DNA from: Tetrahymena thermophila SB210
Taxonomy: Eukaryota; Ciliophora; Oligohymenophorea; Hymenostomatida; Tetrahymenidae
DNA: 64,000 nt
Direction of reading: 5' to 3'
Assembly (NCBI RefSeq): GCF_000189635.1
Contig: NW_002476052.1
Location: forward strand, 63,784 to 127,783
In this document: positions 52,101-62,843 of the stretch, piece after piece
How positions within the stretch are numbered: the first letter of the stretch is position 1
Layout: every line of letters starts with the position of its first letter
Program-made: the position numbers and the translations under genes
The notes under the pieces: model-generated
Seen by the model: the letters and a program-made list of their open reading frames with translations, nothing else
What the model was told of the DNA's origin: nothing
The model's database searches: none

Positions 52101-53042
52101 AAGCTAATAAATAATAAATTAAAAGAGTTAGTAATATAGTTTTAAATATATTTTTATATTCAAAAATATCACCTTCCAAAATAAATAATTATTTTTACCC
52201 GAGATTAAGTGTTAAATTTGAGAGATTAGAGCACTTTCCTAAACTAGAACCTAAAACTGATGCACCTTTATCACGAATTTAACACCAACTTTTTTAAATA
52301 TTGAAGAAAAATTATAAGTAAATTCGTTAGTTAGAAGGAAAAAATGAAGAAAAATATGTAATAATAAGAAATCAATAAATTAAATAAATATTAATTAAAA
52401 CAAAAGTTGATTTACCTAAGCTCAAGCTTCAACTTTGAGAGAATTGTGCACTTTACTAAACCAGATCCTAAGCCTGATGTACCTTCATCACCAATTTAAT
52501 TTCCACTTTTTAAATATTGAAGAAAAAAGAATATGGTTAATTAGTTAGTTAAAAGAAAAAATAAAGAAAAATTATAAATTAATAAATGAACAAATTAATT
52601 AGTTTATCATTCAAGAAAAAATTGAAAATTAAAAAAAGAAATTAAAAATAAATAAAGAAAGAAAGAAACAAAAAATTAATACAAGAAGAATAAAAAAAAA
52701 TAAATAAAATAAAAAGCTAATAAATAAATTTAAAGAGTTTGTTATTTTGTTTTAAATTCATTTTTATATTCAAAAATATCACAATCCAAACAAAACAAAT
52801 AAACTGTTTTTACTCAAGAGAAAGTGTCAAATTTGTGAGAATAGTGCACTTTCCTAATCCTTAACCTAAGTCTGATGCACCAACTACACCAAGACGAGAA
52901 TTTCTATTATAAAATAATATTGTAAATAAATTGAAAATTAATTATTAAAAAACATAAAAATATTAATATTAATAAATCAAATTTACCTGCTTAACAGATC
53001 AATATCAAGAGCCTAATGCGATTAAAGTGAAGAGTTTAAAAA
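46191..53042 (-). CDS. Leucine-rich-repeat protein built from one-repeat exons (both ends unresolved)
   Basis: Probable protein-protein interaction scaffold. Nine 90-nt exons (52814-52903, 52416-52505, 52199-52288, 51811-51900, 51430-51519, 51171-51260, 50773-50862, 46506-46595, 46191-46280) each code one repeat of the form x-N-Q-I-G-D-E-G-x-S-x-L-G-x-G-L-x-K-C-x-N-L-S-x-L-x-L-x-L; for example IGDEGTSGLGSGLVKC and LGSGLGKCTNLSKF. Every exon is 1 + 29 codons + 2 nt, so all introns are phase 2 and exons can be added or lost without frame change. An upstream 56-nt exon at 52987-53042 (QALDIDLLS) also ends in phase 2. This is the G-D-E-G type of LRR common in ciliates. The first and last exons are not identified; a coding fragment at the assembly gap may be the N-terminus. 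The last two repeats are separated by 4.2 kb holding a Rab gene and may be a remnant. Confidence 0.8.
46596..48406. other. AT-rich region, possible decayed LRR unit and weak frame
   Basis: At 47240-47310 on the minus strand a degenerate block ending in a GTAAAAAAA donor-like site (YNLILFLKSI) resembles the 3' half of an LRR exon with a broken 5' half. At 47838 a plus-strand ATG opens MEEQQFGGLINLPINH and is followed out of frame by FYPSIQFRIQLKQKNRSFNS; too short and inconsistent to call a gene. Nothing else supported. Confidence 0.35.
48407..49470 (+). CDS. Rab5/Rab21-type small GTPase (199 aa)
   Basis: Endocytic-type Rab. Seven exons: 48407-48449, 48522-48649, 48718-48775, 48833-48937, 49011-49090, 49174-49227, 49339-49470 (phases 1, 0, 1, 1, 0, 0), 200 codons. 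Motifs: VVILGNSGVGKSSIMMRF (P-loop split by intron 1 at the same codon as in the other Rab), switch I PTTMGAAF, which matches the Rab5/21/22 signature of Ile/Met-Gly-Ala-Ala-Phe, IWDTAGQEKYKSLAPLYYR (starts exon 3, same place as the other Rab; KYxSLAPxYYR is Rab5-like), NKSD in place of the usual NKxD, which it satisfies, and TSAKEN. C-terminus GSCPC is a CxC-type prenylation signal. The gene lies on the opposite strand between LRR exons, apparently inside that gene's largest intron. Confidence 0.95.
49471..50772. other. AT-rich region with tetranucleotide repeats
   Basis: Microsatellites: CTAT/CTAC at 49690-49715, ATGTATGGATGGATGGATGC at about 49756-49780, and CTAT/CTAC again at 50320-50355. 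No gene found. If the LRR gene is continuous this is part of its 4.2-kb intron. Confidence 0.45.
50773..52903 (-). repeat. Tandem array of seven exon-plus-intron LRR units
   Basis: Unit starts are 216-397 nt apart. Not only exons but introns are alike: several introns begin GTAAAAACAGTTTATTTG and contain AAATATGAATTTAAAACAATA-like blocks (for example near 51098-51130 and 51738-51770), and most exons are preceded by a T-rich/AAAAAG acceptor with a nearby CTTCA(A)TATTTAAAAAG-type context. Duplication therefore copied genomic blocks of exon plus intron. Confidence 0.8.
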
Positions 53043-53391
53043 CTTTTTTTGTTAGTAAAAATAATTTTAAACAAAATTAATAAAAAATAAATAATTACTT
53101 TTTATAGATCTTTAAACTATTTTATTTCTTACATCATTTATTTATTTATTTATTTATTAATTTTTCTTTAAAATATGAATAACAATTTTTGGAAATTTAA
53201 TTAATTAAATAACTATATAAATAAATAAATATAATTATTTATAAAATTAATTGAGAGAAATAGAAAAATAAATAATTATAATAATTTATAAATTTGCTTT
53301 TAGGAAGAGATATCACAAAAAATTTAGTATAACATACAAAATTAAATATTAATATTTCTATTTAAAACTTATATAGTTGTTTCTACATACA

Positions 53392-53454
53392 TTTGAAATA
53401 TCACCAAGCATTCCATTCATTAATTAATGATATTATGATTTGCGATATTTCAAA
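53392..53454. repeat. Short inverted-repeat element, copy 1
   Basis: Perfect 11-bp arms TTTGAAATATC (53392-53402) and GATATTTCAAA (53444-53454) enclose 41 bases that include CATTAATTAATGATATTATG. A related element with the same arms is at 57247. It could fold as a cruciform or be a tiny nonautonomous mobile element; no coding content. Confidence 0.5.
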
Positions 53455-53881
53455 CCATTATTAATTATATTATTTATGAAAATTTTTTTGTTTAATTTGA
53501 AAACAGTTTTCTGTATTTTTATTAATTTTTGTAAGCATTTTAAAATCAAATATAAAGAAAATAAAACATATATTTTTTAGATTTATTATTCAGATATTTT
53601 TATATTTATTTGTCCTTTTTTCACCACTTTTTTATCACCAAAATTTTATTATTTAGACAACTAATCTTTTTGATTATGATATGATAAATAATAATATATT
53701 TCATTTTATTAGCAAATTAATATTTAAGATATTTGCTATTAATAAAGAGGAATGAATGAATACCTTTCTTGTTTGTTTGTTTGTGATATCAAAAGTATAG
53801 AAACAAAATTTTCTCATATAAATAGAAAAAACTAGAATATTAAATTTTTGTTTGAGATAAATCTAACTAAATTTCAAGTTT

Positions 53882-53919
53882 AGTTTTGTTTTGTTTTGTT
53901 TTGTTTTTGTTTTGTTTTA
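53882..53919 (+). repeat. TTTTG microsatellite
   Basis: Run of TTTTG units (six to seven, one stretched by an extra T) ending in a poly-A segment. No function evident. Confidence 0.85.
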
Positions 53920-53930
53920 AAAAATATCTT

Positions 53931-54260
53931 TCATTAATTTATGAATTCTGATAGTATAAATCTATATTCTTTAATTAAATTTTGATATCTTTATTTATGA
54001 AAGAATTTCAAAATATCTTCATTTATTTCTTTTAAAATATTAAAAAAAGAGTTTCTGATGAAATTAGATTCATCANNNNNNNNNNNNNNNNNNNNNNNNN
54101 NNNNNNNNNNNNNNNNNNNNNNNNNNNNNNNNNNNNNNNNNNNNNNNNNNNNNNNNNNNNNNNNNNNNNNNNNNNTCTTTGTTTTAAAAAGCATATACCA
54201 TATTCCAGATCCATCCTAGTGAAGAGCAAATAATTCAACATTGTTATTATTGAAAGAATA
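53931..54260 (-). CDS. Coding fragment interrupted by assembly gap
   Basis: On the 5' side of the gap (minus strand) NNNVELFALHQDGSGIWYM and on the 3' side ESNFIRNSFFNILKEIN both look like genuine protein, ending at TGA 53931-53933. The residues between are lost in the run of N, so the frame relation is unknown. It lies upstream of the LRR exons on the same strand and might be that gene's N-terminal region, or an independent gene. No family assigned. Confidence 0.45.
54076..54175. other. Assembly gap of 100 N
   Basis: Exactly 100 unknown bases, the conventional placeholder for a gap of unknown size in a draft assembly. True length and content are unknown. Confidence 0.99.
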
Positions 54261-54619
54261 ATAATAAACTAACTAGATTTGAGTGAAATACTTTAAAAAA
54301 ATATATTTTAAATTCAAAATCTAATCTGTGTGAGTGAGTAAAGAAAAAAATTAAATTGAAAATTACTATTAAAAATAGTGTTCAGAAATTTCTAATTAAT
54401 TATTAGAAATATCTTATCAGAAAATATATAGAAAATTTTATTTATTTTGTTATATTTAAATAGAATTTTCATATAGAAAAAAAATTAAAAGTATTTGTCA
54501 ATTCTTAAAATCTGTAATAAATAAATAAATAAATCACATCACACATAATTTTGTTTAAATAAATAATTAATTAAAAGAAAAGATAAAATAAAATAAAATT
54601 ATAAAAAAAGAAAAATAAA

Positions 54620-56709
54620 ATGATCTCACTTAACCAAAAAAAATCTATCTTTTATAGTCGAAAATATTTTTAATCATAATTTAATAGAATTTTCTTGTGC
54701 TCAATTAAATAGCAAAAAAACTTTGATAAAATAAATCAAAAAAATAATAATAAAAAATTATTTTAATTATTTTAGAAATAAACCTTTTTAAATTGTATTC
54801 CAGTTTAATTATTTAGCAATTAAGTTGATAAAAACAAGCCAAAAATTATAAAAGCCAATGATGAACTACTTAATCGCTTTAATGAAAGTCCTTAAGATTC
54901 TTAAATTTGGTTTAAATTAGGTGTGGATCAATTTAATACCAATATGCATGAAGATGCAAAGAAGTTCTTTGAAAAAGCTATTGAATTAAATCCTTAATTG
55001 GGTGAAGCTTATATGTATTTAGGTGCTATTTCTCAACAAAAAGGAATGATAGAAGAGTCAAAAGAACTTTTATTAAAAGCTATTTAACTTGATGATAAAT
55101 GTTATAGTGCTCATATGTATATAGCAAACTATTATTTAGCTACTAACTAGGTAAAAAAGGCTATTAAATCCTGTGAAAAGGCATTGAAAATTGGACCAAT
55201 TAATCATTGGGCATATCATGTTTTAGGAATGTGCTATTACAGATAATAAGATCTAGAAAAAGCTAAAACATATTATTATAAAGCTATTGAATTAAACTCA
55301 AAAGTAAAAGAACCTTTTTTAAATTTAGGAAATATTTATTTAGAGTAAAATATGAAAAAAGAAGCTATAGAATGCTATGAAAATGCTTTGAAACTTAATA
55401 CAAAAAAAGAAGATTTATATTATATTTATACTTAATTAGGCTAAGCTAATTATTTCATTAATGAAAAAGAAGCTATAAAATACTTAAAATTAGCTATCTA
55501 GATAAAACCTGATATTAAATCTTTTTATTTATTAGCAATGTCATATATTTCTCTCGATAAAATAGAAGAGGCTAAGGAATGCTATCTAAAGGTTTTAGAA
55601 GGAGATCCTCATTCTTTAGATAAATATGAATATTTATTTAGTATGCCTCTCTCCAATTAGTAGTGGTAACGAGTGAAAAAAGGGCTAGAAAAATCCTTAA
55701 AATAAAATGATGATAATCCTTTTATCTATTATTTCCTAAGTTAAGCATGTGCTTATTTGAGTTTGATTGATGAGGCAATTCTATACGGTGAAATGTACTT
55801 AGAATATTATCCATTTAATTTTTTTACTCCAGATGAAGCATTATATAAAAAAGCAAGTATCTATCACTTTCTCATTACTTTTGGAAATAGGGGTAAATTA
55901 ATTTTTTTAATTTTTAACTCAAAAAATATTTTTTTTTTAATTTAAAATTATTTTGAAAAAATAAATAAATAATTAATTTAATGATTTTATTTTTATTTAA
56001 ATTAGATTCTACAGAAAAAGATAACTTAATTTAAGAAGCAAAGGAATGTTTTTAAAAATATTCTTTACTAATGTTGTCCCATTTTAATGTATCTTTGGGG
56101 TTTGTCAATATACTTTAGGGAAATGTAAAAGAGTCAATTAAAATATTTTAAGAGTATATGAAAACTTATCCTCATTATTAGCATGTTAACTTTTTAACTG
56201 GAATTAGTTATTATTTAGAAGGAATAACAGATAAAGCTTAATATCATTTTGAAAATTGTTTAAACACTAACCCTAAGCACAAAGATGCAATCTATAATCT
56301 AGGAATAGTTTATGATAAGCTCAAAAATTAAGATATGGCCAGACATTTTTATAAAAAAGCTTTTGAAATTAATCCTTCGTTTAAAGAAGTTTAATAAAAA
56401 ATAAATCTCAATTATGATCCTAATAATAAACCTCAAATCACTGAAGAACTTAAAAATATATGTATAAAAGCAATAGAAGGGGAAAATATTTTTATATAAT
56501 CTTTCTCTGTTGAATTATTCTAAGTAGCAATTATTTATGCTTTGTTAGATATGAAAAAAGAAGCTCTAAAATTTTGTGACTATGCTATTATTAATAATTT
56601 GTTATTTGCAGATGCTTATTGTCTTAAAGCAACAATATTAACTGAATTAGGTTAAAATTAAGAAGCAAAAGAATTTTTTGAAAAAGCTAAAAAGTTAAGA
56701 AATTTTTGA
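54620..56709 (+). CDS. Tetratricopeptide-repeat protein (658 aa)
   Basis: Two exons, 54620-55892 and 56006-56709, joined by a 113-nt phase-1 intron; 659 codons, TGA 56707-56709. From about residue 95 on the protein is a chain of 34-residue TPR units with the usual small-residue and Tyr/Ala pattern: DAKKFFEKAIELNPQLGEAY, AHMYIANYYLATNQVKKA, AKTYYYKAIELNSKVKEP, AIECYENALKLNTKK, AIYNLGIVYDKLKNQDMAR. At least ten repeats are recognisable across both exons, forming an alpha-solenoid for protein binding. No catalytic domain, so partners define its role; in ciliates such proteins often serve in intraflagellar transport, basal bodies or chaperone complexes, but nothing here decides between them. The N-terminal 80 residues are AT-biased, and the true start may be further downstream or in another exon. 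Confidence 0.88.
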
Positions 56710-57600
56710 ACAAATCATTTAGATAAATATTTAGATAGATAGATAGTTAGTTGCTGATTAAATAATCAATAAATAATAAAAAAATTTTAATTTATAAAAT
56801 TTTACAATATTGTTGATAGTTTTTTAACTTAAATTTTATATAAAATCTTAAATTTGCTCATAAAGCTATCTATTTTTTTTTATTTATGTTTTGACAAACA
56901 TATGTTGAATGTTTTATTAATTTTTAAATTCCTTAATATAAATTAAGTGAATATTTTAAATTTGAAATTACTTTTTAAAAAAATCATTAATAAATAAGAA
57001 TCATTTATTTACTATTTATCTATTAAAAAATTTAATCAAATTTTATAATATTTTTTATTATTATAAAACCTTTTTTTGTTTCTGTGTTTACTAAAATTTT
57101 TTGCTTAAAATTTCGAAAAAAAAAATTTTGAAAAAACTTTCTACATTTTGATAAATTTTTGTAAGCATTTTAATAAAATCAAATATAGAGAAAATAATTA
57201 ATTAAGATGTAGAACAAAAAAATGTTCATAATTAATAGAATATTCATTTGAAATATCACAAATCATGATGTCATTAATGGTTGGTTGGTGATATTTAAAA
57301 TGAAGGAAAAGCTATATATATATATTTTAACTTTTGATGTAAGTAATAATTAATTATAAATTAAAAATTTTCATTGATTATAAAATTTAATTCTAATTTA
57401 ATAATAAATATGAATCGAATATAAATAAATAAATAATAAGTATTTATTTTTATCTTAATTTATAAATTTATTTTTGAAGCAAGTCAAACTTAGAACCAGT
57501 TCACTGTAGTTTCTATTTAATTTTAAATGAAATATTTTACTTTAAATTAAATGAAATTTATGATTAAAAATTCATAAAAATAAGTAAAATTATATTAAAC
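56710..57600. other. AT-rich region downstream of the TPR gene
   Basis: Contains a GATA microsatellite (56730-56745), an ATAT run (57312-57327) and the second copy of the inverted-repeat element. A block TAAATTTTTGTAAGCATTTTA near 57150 is shared with 53520. No gene seen. Confidence 0.4.
57247..57300. repeat. Short inverted-repeat element, copy 2
   Basis: Arms TTTGAAATATC (57247-57257) and GATATTTAAAA (57290-57300; one mismatch against the perfect arm of copy 1). Interior ATCATGATGTCATTAATGG differs from copy 1. The two copies flank the gap fragment and the TPR gene. Confidence 0.45.
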
Positions 57601-60600
57601 TTTACCAATAATATTGAATTTTAAGGTTGTTAGTCTTTTGAATTTTTTTGTCATCTAGAGTGCTTTTTTAACTTTACTTATTGGTCCTAAATATTTACTA
57701 ATATTTATATCAGTAAAAAATATAATATAACCATATTAATAAATATGAGGAAAATTTACTTTATTTAAGCCTTAAATTGATATAAATGGCTTAGATTTTT
57801 AACATTTTTGACAAGATGAAACAACGATTCTTACTAAAATCTAAAATAAATAATTTAAATAGTTAAACCTTGAGTTCGTATTTTGTTTTTTATAAAATAT
57901 ACTCTCCTAATATTTTAATTTTCAGTTTCTCAATCGAAATGTTTGTAGACAGCTTGTTAAAGAAACAAGATATAAAGCTATCTTCGAAAGCATTCCTTTA
58001 TAATTATTTATTTTATCATAAATATTAATTATTATAAATGAATAAATAAAAAATAAATATATAAATAAACCAAACAAATAATTGAATAAATTTTTAAAAT
58101 AAAGAAATAAATAACTTACTTGTTCTCAAAATTAAGAGCTAAATATTTTACTTATTTCATTTTGCTTAATTCATTTCCCAAATCATTTAAAAAATTTTCA
58201 TGTTAATTGCTTTAGATAATTTTTTTTTTTAATTTTAATTTATACTGTTTAATATGTTACTCAAAGCTTAATTTCAAGTAATTTAATTTCTCTAAAGTCT
58301 GCAAAGAATTAAATAATTTTATGACTAAACTTTCCTTTTAATCTCTGTTTTTTATTTAATTAAAAATTAAAATTAAAGAGAACATTCTAGGAGATTTGAA
58401 AAATGAATGAATATTAAAAAAGTGACTAATTATTTACTCTTGAATTACAATTTCGCTAAATTTGAGTTAAAGAAACACTAAGTCTTTTAGATATTTCAGT
58501 TATTCTGCTATTATTTCCATAGATTTTGAATTTAGGCTTTTAAAAATGATATTTTAAGCTTATAAAGTTATAATTTTAATAAGGTTTTACTTTATCTTTA
58601 AGTTTAATACTTAGAGATGACTTAAATTTTAAACTTGTTGCACTATTTCTGTACAATATTCAGTTAAATCAATTATTTAATGTTACTTATAAAAGTAATT
58701 TTTACTTTTATATTATTTTAGTGTAAATAAAACAATAATATTTATTTAAAAAATAATAATAGTGATTTTAAAAATTAGTTTTAATATTTTTCAATTATCA
58801 ACTCAGAAAAAAAGAAAGAATAATTTATTATATGGGTCATTTTAATTTTTAAAAAATTTATTTTTATCTATTAAATAAAAATTTAAATTCAGAAAAAATA
58901 TCTATTTATATGAATTATTATTTTATAACCCTAGGCTGAATTACATATTAATAATAATATTTAACTAAAAAATTAGTGATTTTTTTCAAAAATTTAATAA
59001 ATAATTGGGTTACTTACTTCTTTAATAGTTCAAATTTTAAAGTTTTTAAGTCAGTTTTTCTCATCAAGCAATTAGCAAAATCTGAAATGAACTAAGGAGA
59101 TTATGTGCTTTTTTTGATTATTAATTAAATAAGTAAGAAATTGAATAGGGTGTTAATAGTATAAATATTACTAAACATAGAGAGTCAATTCTTTCAAATA
59201 ATGTTATTAATCTATGAACTTAACTAATTAACCAAAATTATCTTCTAACTTTTCACTTTGATAATTATTTTTCTAACTTTAATAATAAATACCTTTGATT
59301 AGATTTATATTAATATTTAGATTATTTACCCAATACAAATTGATATTTATTTAAGATTAGTAATTGGTTAAATGATATCTAGCATATTATTGATAATCTA
59401 CTGATATTTCCTGAATTAAAATAATAAATAAAAAAATTAGAATAAATAATATATGGTTTAAAAATTTAGCAAAGTAGATATTTTACCCAATTAATTCTAA
59501 AGCTTCAATATTCTTCAGAATACTAATGACATATGCAATCACTCTAGACTAAATTTCATTTGCACCAAAAGATTAATTGCTTTAATAATATATAAAGTAT
59601 TCTTCATTCATTAAAATTAAAATTAAAAAATTTTTAAATTAATTATAATTAATTAATTATTTTGATTTAGACAGTATTTTATTTCACAAAATATTTCAAT
59701 AGGTAGATATATTAATAAAATAATAATAAATAAACTTTAATTTCTAGAGTTCAAAGAATCTCAGAATTAGTCGAATAAATTATTTAGTTCTTGCTCATGA
59801 TTAAAAATAATCAAAAAATATTTTTATTTATTTTTAAAAATAGCTAATAAATAAATTTTCTTAAATCTGAAATTAAAAAATTATATGGGATTTTTTAAAT
59901 ATTTACTATGAAAAATAAAAAAATCTAAATAATTAAGTAAATAAATCAATAAATCAATACTTTTTTAAATAAAATATTAATAAATGAATAAAATAAGTTA
60001 GTTAGTTAGTTACTTTAGATTTATTGAAATAAATTTATAGTCCATATATTATTTTTTAGCTTTTTCGATTTCATTGAAAGCCATTTGAAAGCTTACAATT
60101 GAGTTTTAACTATCTTTGTCATTTTAACTAATCCAAAATTATCTTGCTTTGTCGTATAACGTGATCCATTCAAATGTTTCCTTTATGATTAAAAATATAA
60201 TGACAATCTTTTGTAAAATACAAATAATTAATTTTATTTACTGTTTCATTTATTGCTTTATGAATATCACCTATATTTATTTTTAAATTAATAGAAAGTA
60301 AGGAATTATTTTATTTTAATTAATTTTGAGCAAAAAATAAATAATATCACCTTAGAATTCAAGTATTTCTATTAATTAAAACTCTCTCTCAAGATGCAAG
60401 CAGCTTTTTGAGTCCACTTCATAAATGGATTCTTAGTAATTAGTAATATTACATCCACTTTGACTGAATGTTTAAAGAAAATTTTATGTAACATCACTCA
60501 GATAGTGTTGATATCCTAATATTGTTTTATCAAAATCGATTACTTTAAAATATCTATTGTTTATTTCTAAAAATAGCCCATATATATTCTCTTTAAGTTT

Positions 60601-60756
60601 AATTAGATCTCCATTTAATTAGTGCTTTTTCTTTATTAATTCAAACAAAATATCAATACTCTAGAAATTTTATTCTTCATTTTTGCTTTCTGAAAAATCT
60701 AAATTTTTTATTTAAACGCTCTTTTTTTAGCTATTTGGATTGTTTTATTTTTTCAT
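57601..60756 (-). CDS. Second, diverged exon-per-repeat (LRR-like) gene, exon map incomplete
   Basis: Well-defined 5' part: exon 60351-60756 (ATG complement of 60754-60756; MKKQNNPNSQKKSVQ, then SIDILFELIKKKHQLNGDL), a 29-nt exon 60242-60270 (GDIHKAINET), and exon 60014-60180 (ETFEWITLYDKARQFW), phases 1, 0, 2. Downstream, coding-looking segments with donor-like GTAAA sites right after a Leu-x-x-Leu-x-x-x-x-Gly pattern are seen near 59480-59590 (YVISILKNIEALELIG), 59330-59400 (LDIIQPITNLKQISICIG), 59160-59260 (KFIDQQHYLKELTLY), 57930-57990 (STNISIEKLKIKILG), 57765-57840 (HLVKNVKNLSHLYQF) and 57625-57710 (MTKKFKRLTTLKFNIIG). This looks like irregular leucine-rich repeats, one per exon. The stop is not found and intermediate splice sites are not fixed. 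Confidence 0.6.
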
Positions 60757-61001
60757 TTTCGTTAATTTAAATTTCAGAGCAATATTTAATTATTATCAAT
60801 TTTAATATCAAGTTCAAATAATTAATTAAGAATCTTATCAAAGAAGCTGAATTATTAGAATATTTAATTTTATATGTCATAATTATTTTTTAAATTTATT
60901 TTATTTATTTTGTTTAAAATAAATTAATTTAGAAGTTCTTATCTAGAATTTTTCATCATTATTAAAATCAAAATTCATTAAAAACTTTAAAGAAAAAAAT
61001 T

Positions 61002-61073
61002 GATTCCTCCGAGGTTTGAACTCGGGACCTTCAGTGTGTTAGACTGACGTGATAACCACTACACTAAGGAATC
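61002..61073 (-). tRNA. tRNA-Val(AAC), copy 1
   Basis: 72-nt gene reading GATTCCTTAGTGTAGTGGTT at its 5' end. Acceptor stem GATTCCT/AGGAATC is fully paired; anticodon arm TCAGT-CTAACAC-ACTGA places AAC at 34-36 (valine; A34 is presumably inosine). T-arm CCGAG-TTCGAAC-CTCGG is perfect and contains the B-box of the internal RNA polymerase III promoter; the A-box lies in the D-arm. CCA is not encoded, as in eukaryotes. A T7 terminator follows two bases after the 3' end. Confidence 0.97.
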
Positions 61074-61221
61074 CTTTCTATTAACAAATTAATATAGTTT
61101 TAACTAATTTTGTTAAATTACTTATAATTTTTATATTAATTAAGAATAAAAATTTAGTTTTAACATTATTAATGATAGAATTCAATCATAAATATTTTTT
61201 AAAAAAAAGATAGATAAAAAT

Positions 61222-61293
61222 GATTCCTCCGAGGTTTGAACTCGGGACCTTCAGTGTGTTAGACTGACGTGATAACCACTACACTAAGGAATC
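61222..61293 (-). tRNA. tRNA-Val(AAC), copy 2
   Basis: Identical to copy 1 across all 72 bases. Starts 220 bases from copy 1. T5 terminator after the 3' end; the 5' flank (CTTTCTGTTAATT on the plus strand) is like that of copies 1 and 6. Confidence 0.97.
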
Positions 61294-61550
61294 CTTTCTG
61301 TTAATTAAACATTTAGTCATATTAATTTTTTTTCCAATTAAATATTACAAAAATATATTCTAAAATAAGCCAAAAATAAGCCTAAAACATCATTTTTATT
61401 GCATTTATAGTTAAATGATTTAAAAATAATTATAAAAAATAATCCATTGCAATAAAGCTAGAAATAAAAGTAGTTTTATATAGAAAGAAAGATATCAAGA
61501 ATTTGAATGAAAAGAATCAAAACAATATCATTAACATTAAATAAAAAAAT

Positions 61551-61622
61551 GATTCCTCCGAGGTTTGAACTCGGGACCTTCAGTGTGTTAGACTGACGTG
61601 ATAACCACTACACTAAGGAATC
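61551..61622 (-). tRNA. tRNA-Val(AAC), copy 3
   Basis: Identical gene; T7 terminator. Flank GTTTATGCTAATAAAATAAG differs from copies 1-2 and belongs with copies 5, 7 and 8. Longest spacing in the array before it (329 bases start to start). Confidence 0.97.
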
Positions 61623-61751
61623 GTTTATGCTAATAAAATAAGTTTTGCAACTGATTTTATTAATTTTATTGATCATAATTTAATTAAAAAAATTATTATT
61701 TATTTTAGTTAAACATGATATTCATCTAAAATTATTTTGTTTAAAAAAAAT

Positions 61752-61823
61752 GATTCCTCCGAGGTTTGAACTCGGGACCTTCAGTGTGTTAGACTGACGT
61801 GATAACCACTACACTAAGGAATC
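61752..61823 (-). tRNA. tRNA-Val(AAC), copy 4
   Basis: Identical gene; T8 terminator; 201 bases from copy 3. Confidence 0.97.
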
Positions 61824-61970
61824 GTTTGATGATAAATAATAAAATGTTTAGATCAAATTTAATTCATTTTGATAGTTTTTTTTTATTTATTAAAAAAAAG
61901 TAAAAATTAGCAAATTTGTTTAGAAATTATAATTAATTATCTTAAGACATTTAGAAAAATTATAAAAAAT

Positions 61971-62042
61971 GATTCCTCCGAGGTTTGAACTCGGGACCTT
62001 CAGTGTGTTAGACTGACGTGATAACCACTACACTAAGGAATC
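61971..62042 (-). tRNA. tRNA-Val(AAC), copy 5
   Basis: Identical gene; T6 terminator; flank GCTTATGCTATATAATCAAA matches copy 7. Confidence 0.97.
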
Positions 62043-62196
62043 GCTTATGCTATATAATCAAATTTTGCAATTAACTTTGCTAATTTCTTTTGTAAAATTA
62101 ATAGTTTATTTATTAAACTAAAAAATAATTATTTTTATTATTGATTTAATAGAAATGAAAATGTTTTTATTTGTTTACTTAATGAATTAAAAAAAT

Positions 62197-62268
62197 GATT
62201 CCTCCGAGGTTTGAACTCGGGACCTTCAGTGTGTTAGACTGACGTGATAACCACTACACTAAGGAATC
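62197..62268 (-). tRNA. tRNA-Val(AAC), copy 6
   Basis: Identical gene; T7 terminator; flank CTTTCTATACATTAAAA groups with copies 1 and 2. Confidence 0.97.
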
Positions 62269-62428
62269 CTTTCTATACATTAAAAAATTAATCATAGTAA
62301 TTTTATTAAATTTATCTAAAATATTATATTAAATATTTATTTAAAAAAATTCATATTAGGCTTAAAATAAATTAATTTGATTTGAATTAATTTACATACT
62401 CAAAAATTTAGTTAATAAAAAAAAAATT

Positions 62429-62500
62429 GATTCCTCCGAGGTTTGAACTCGGGACCTTCAGTGTGTTAGACTGACGTGATAACCACTACACTAAGGAATC
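62429..62500 (-). tRNA. tRNA-Val(AAC), copy 7
   Basis: Identical gene; the longest terminator (T10) of the array; flank GCTTATGCTATTTACC. Confidence 0.97.
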
Positions 62501-62639
62501 GCTTATGCTATTTACCTATTTTTGCAACTAATTTTGTCAAAATTTATTATAATATCATTTTTAAAAATTATAAATCATAACATGTAATTTTTTTAGATTA
62601 TTTTGAATAGAATTTCTTTGGAGAAAAAAAATTAAAAAT

Positions 62640-62711
62640 GATTCCTCCGAGGTTTGAACTCGGGACCTTCAGTGTGTTAGACTGACGTGATAACCACTAC
62701 ACTAAGGAATC
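62640..62711 (-). tRNA. tRNA-Val(AAC), copy 8
   Basis: Identical gene; T5 terminator; flank GATTATGCTATGAATTAATT. Confidence 0.97.
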
Positions 62712-62843
62712 GATTATGCTATGAATTAATTTTAGCAAATTTTGTCAACCAATTTTTAATTAAAATATAATTAAATTTATAAAATTAATAGAACATTTTT
62801 ATTTAGTTCTTTAATAATTTTCATTTTATAAAAATACAAAAAT

